Below, piece after piece: positions 5,404 through 7,327 of a DNA stretch of 7,327 nt. The DNA comes from Ruminococcaceae bacterium UBA3329. Its GTDB lineage: Bacteria; Bacillota; Clostridia; Oscillospirales; Acutalibacteraceae. The notes below the pieces were generated by a model. That model was not told the origin of the DNA, did not search any database, and was given only the letters and a program-made list of their open reading frames with translations. A program made the position numbers and the translations under genes. Where the stretch lies: contig DERX01000010.1 in NCBI GenBank assembly GCA_002361875.1, forward strand, positions 2,113 through 9,439. Direction: 5' to 3'. Each line of letters begins with the position of its first letter. The stretch's first letter is position 1.

Positions 5404-6237
5404 TTATATTTTTCCTGTAAAAACCTCAACAGCCTCGCCGTTAAGGTAAACATCGCCGTCATTGCTCCAGCAAACGAACAGCTCGCCGCCCTTCATCTTC
5501 ACTGAAATTTCGCTTTCTCTGTCGCAAAGTCCAAGTAAAACAGATGCTACCGCTGAAGCGCACGCCCCTGTTCCGCAGGCGAGCGTTTCGCCGCTTCCAC
5601 GCTCGTGAACCCTGACCTTAAGAGCATTTTTACCGATAACGCTTACAAATTCAGCATTTATTCTGTCAGGGAAATACTCGTGATTTTCGAAGCCTTTACC
5701 GTAAATGCTCAAATCCATTAAATCAGGGTCGTCACAAAAGGTTACACAATGCGGATTTCCCATTGAAAGGCAGGTCACATCAAAATATCTGTCATAAACA
5801 AATATGCTTTTATTTTTTACAACGGCATCGCCGAACCGTGTGGGTATTGACTTGCCGTTCAGCACAGGTTTTCCCATATTAACGGTTGCAAAAACGGCTT
5901 TTCCGTCTTTTTCATCAATTACCACGGTCCGAAGTCCCGACAGCGTATTGATTTTAGCGCATATTCCGTCTATTCTCCCTCTGTCATAAAGGAATTTAGC
6001 GACGCACCGAACAGCATTTCCGCACATTTTAGCCCGTGAGCCGTCAGCATTGTAAATGTCCATAAAGCAGTCGGCACACTCATCGGGGCGAATAATAACA
6101 ATTCCGTCAGCGCCTATACCGAAATGATTTCGACTGAGCGTGATTGCCGTTTCTTCGGGATTCGTGACCTCTTCGCAAAATCCGTCAATGTATATGTAAT
6201 CGTTGCCTGCGCCGTGCATCTTTACAAAATTCATCAT
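5404..6237 (-). CDS. dapF: Diaminopimelate epimerase
   Basis: DapF interconverts LL- and meso-diaminopimelate by a PLP-independent two-cysteine mechanism. The meso form feeds peptidoglycan crosslinks and lysine synthesis. The protein has 277 residues, normal for the family. Both catalytic cysteines are present: Cys72 in MCGNAVRC and Cys221 in GSGETLACGTGACA. The N-terminal KMHGAGNDY and the substrate-site NPHCV (161-165) also fit. Two consecutive ATGs (6237 and 6234) are possible starts. The AGGAGG lies only 4 nt from the first but 7 nt from the second, so 6234 (276 residues) is probably the real start. The whole start region sits in the hairpin 6230-6266. glyA ends 39 nt upstream and dapL, the preceding enzyme of the pathway, starts 18 nt downstream. 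Confidence 0.96.
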   Translation of the reverse strand: MMNFVKMHGAGNDYIYIDGFCEEVTNPEETAITLSRNHFGIGADGIVIIRPDECADCFMDIYNADGSRAKMCGNAVRCVAKFLYDRGRIDGICAKINTLSGLRTVVIDEKDGKAVFATVNMGKPVLNGKSIPTRFGDAVVKNKSIFVYDRYFDVTCLSMGNPHCVTFCDDPDLMDLSIYGKGFENHEYFPDRINAEFVSVIGKNALKVRVHERGSGETLACGTGACASAVASVLLGLCDRESEISVKMKGGELFVCWSNDGDVYLNGEAVEVFTGKI

Positions 6238-6266
6238 ATCTCCTCCTACGGAAAAGATATGATGAA
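6230..6266 (-). promoter_or_regulatory. 17-bp hairpin sequestering the dapF ribosome site and start
   Basis: On the transcribed strand TTCATCATATC (6266-6256) pairs perfectly over 11 bp with GATATGATGAA (6240-6230), which contains both candidate ATGs. The stem continues as TTTTCC (6255-6250) with GGAGGA (6246-6241), which is the Shine-Dalgarno, including two G-U pairs, and closes on the triloop GTA. The stem begins 10 nt after the glyA stop codon. There is no T-run, so it is not a terminator. A role in translational control or glyA-dapF coupling is inference. Confidence 0.75.
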
Positions 6267-6276
6267 CCGTTAATGT

Positions 6277-7327
6277 TTATTCGTATAAGGGGAATCTGGC
6301 AACTATATCTGCAACTTTCTTTGCAATTTCGTCCTTTTTATTTTCAAAATCCGTAGCGCAAAGATAAATGCACTCTGCGATTTCGTCCATCTCCGCAGTG
6401 CCCATACCTCTTGTTGTAACGGCAGGTGTGCCGAGTCTTACACCGCTTGTAACAAACGGCTTCTCAGGGTCATTGGGGATAGCGTTTTTATTAGCTGTAA
6501 TATGAACCTCGTCAAGTCTTCTTTCAAGCTCTTTGCCCGTAATTCCCACTGAACGCAGGTCAACGAGCATAAGGTGGTTGTCAGTACCGCCCGAAACGAG
6601 GTTAATGCCTCTCTTGGTAAGGCCTTCTGCAAGAGCCGCCGCATTCTCGACAACTTTTTTCTGATATTCTTTGTATTCAGGCTTTAATGCCTCACCGAAG
6701 CAAACCGCCTTGCCTGCAATAACGTGCATAAGCGGGCCGCCCTGTGTGCCGGGGAAAATAGCCTTATTAAACTGCTTGCCGAATTCAGCATCCTTGCAAA
6801 GGATAATGCCGCCTCTCGGACCTCTTAATGTTTTATGAGTTGTAGATGTAACAACATCTGCAAAGGGTACCGGGGACGGATGAACACCTGCGGCAACAAG
6901 ACCTGCAATATGAGCCATATCTACCATTAAATAAGCGCCGTTTTCGTGAGCGATTTTTGCCATTTTCTCAAAATCGATAACTCTGGGGTATGCCGATGCG
7001 CCTGCTACGATAAGCTTCGGCTTATTCTCTTTAACAAGCTCTTCAAACTTTTCGTAATCAATATATCCGTTTTCGTTTACGCCGTATGGAACAAAATTGT
7101 AGTATTTACCTGACATATTAACAGGTGAGCCGTGTGTTAAATGACCGCCCTCGGCAAGGTTCATACCCATTACGGTGTCGCCCGGCTGAATTAAAGCAAA
7201 GTAAACAGCCATATTTGCCTGTGCGCCCGAATGAGGCTGAACATTTACATATTCTGCGCCGAAAAGCTTTTTAAGTCTTTCGCAGGCAATGTCCTCAACC
7301 TTGTCAACAAACTGACAGCCGCCGTAA
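6277..7327 (-). CDS. glyA: Serine hydroxymethyltransferase, 5' end outside window
   Basis: GlyA is a cytosolic PLP enzyme that interconverts serine and glycine while loading a one-carbon unit onto tetrahydrofolate, which feeds purine, thymidylate and methionine synthesis. The frame stays open from 6277 to the window edge and 349 codons are visible. The internal ATG at 7212 is not the start, because the conserved [11 protein letters not shown]...QPHSGAQAN lies upstream of it in frame. By comparison with E. coli GlyA the first visible Tyr corresponds to about Tyr65, so roughly 64 residues are missing. Landmarks are [20 protein letters not shown], the PLP lysine in [12 protein letters not shown] (codon at 6832-6834), [21 protein letters not shown] and [10 protein letters not shown]. 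It is the first visible gene of the glyA-dapF-dapL-purB operon. No defect is seen. Confidence 0.96.
   Translation of the reverse strand, partial: YGGCQFVDKVEDIACERLKKLFGAEYVNVQPHSGAQANMAVYFALIQPGDTVMGMNLAEGGHLTHGSPVNMSGKYYNFVPYGVNENGYIDYEKFEELVKENKPKLIVAGASAYPRVIDFEKMAKIAHENGAYLMVDMAHIAGLVAAGVHPSPVPFADVVTSTTHKTLRGPRGGIILCKDAEFGKQFNKAIFPGTQGGPLMHVIAGKAVCFGEALKPEYKEYQKKVVENAAALAEGLTKRGINLVSGGTDNHLMLVDLRSVGITGKELERRLDEVHITANKNAIPNDPEKPFVTSGVRLGTPAVTTRGMGTAEMDEIAECIYLCATDFENKKDEIAKKVADIVARFPLYE

Noticed and set aside
6277..7212. glyA starting at the ATG at 7212 as a complete 311-residue gene
   Set aside because: Conserved SHMT sequence continues in frame upstream to the window edge, so this ATG is an internal Met.

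Overview
This window looks like ordinary chromosome from a low-to-mid-GC Gram-positive of the class Clostridia, probably a gut Ruminococcaceae/Oscillospiraceae-type bacterium. The basis is strong AGGAGG ribosome sites about 7 nt before most starts, a PyrR RNA attenuator, the DapL route to diaminopimelate, and an intergenic palindromic repeat of a kind I associate with gut Clostridia. Genus assignment is inference. Every gene lies on the minus strand, so the layout is described from high to low coordinates.

Region 7327-2681 is a tightly packed operon: glyA (5' end outside the window), dapF, dapL and purB, with gaps of 39, 18 and 18 nt, ending in a Rho-independent terminator. It joins one-carbon/glycine metabolism (GlyA), the last two steps to meso-diaminopimelate for peptidoglycan and lysine (DapL, DapF), and purine synthesis (PurB). 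Its promoter is not visible. Two of its internal ribosome sites look structured. The dapF Shine-Dalgarno and start codons lie inside a 17-bp hairpin, and the purB Shine-Dalgarno is complementary to purB codons 7-9.

Region 2680-2453 has no gene. It holds a dispersed-type palindromic repeat, a 15-bp perfect GC-rich hairpin and an A/T-rich stretch leading into the next promoter.

Region 2452-287 is the pyrR-uraA pyrimidine salvage unit. It has a sigma-A promoter, a complete PyrR-controlled attenuator (binding hairpin, antiterminator, terminator), pyrR, uraA and a terminator. UMP-bound PyrR should shut off both its own gene and uracil uptake.

Region 286-1 holds a near-consensus promoter driving a tRNA-Arg(CCU) gene whose first 44 nt are visible before the window ends. 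The first 24 nt of this tRNA plus 5 nt of its leader are duplicated 132 bp upstream, next to the promoter, leaving a 103-bp insert between the broken copy and the apparently intact gene.

I found no phage, CRISPR, transposase or defence gene. The best leads are the duplicated tRNA 5' end, the dapF start-site hairpin and the untranslated repeat region.
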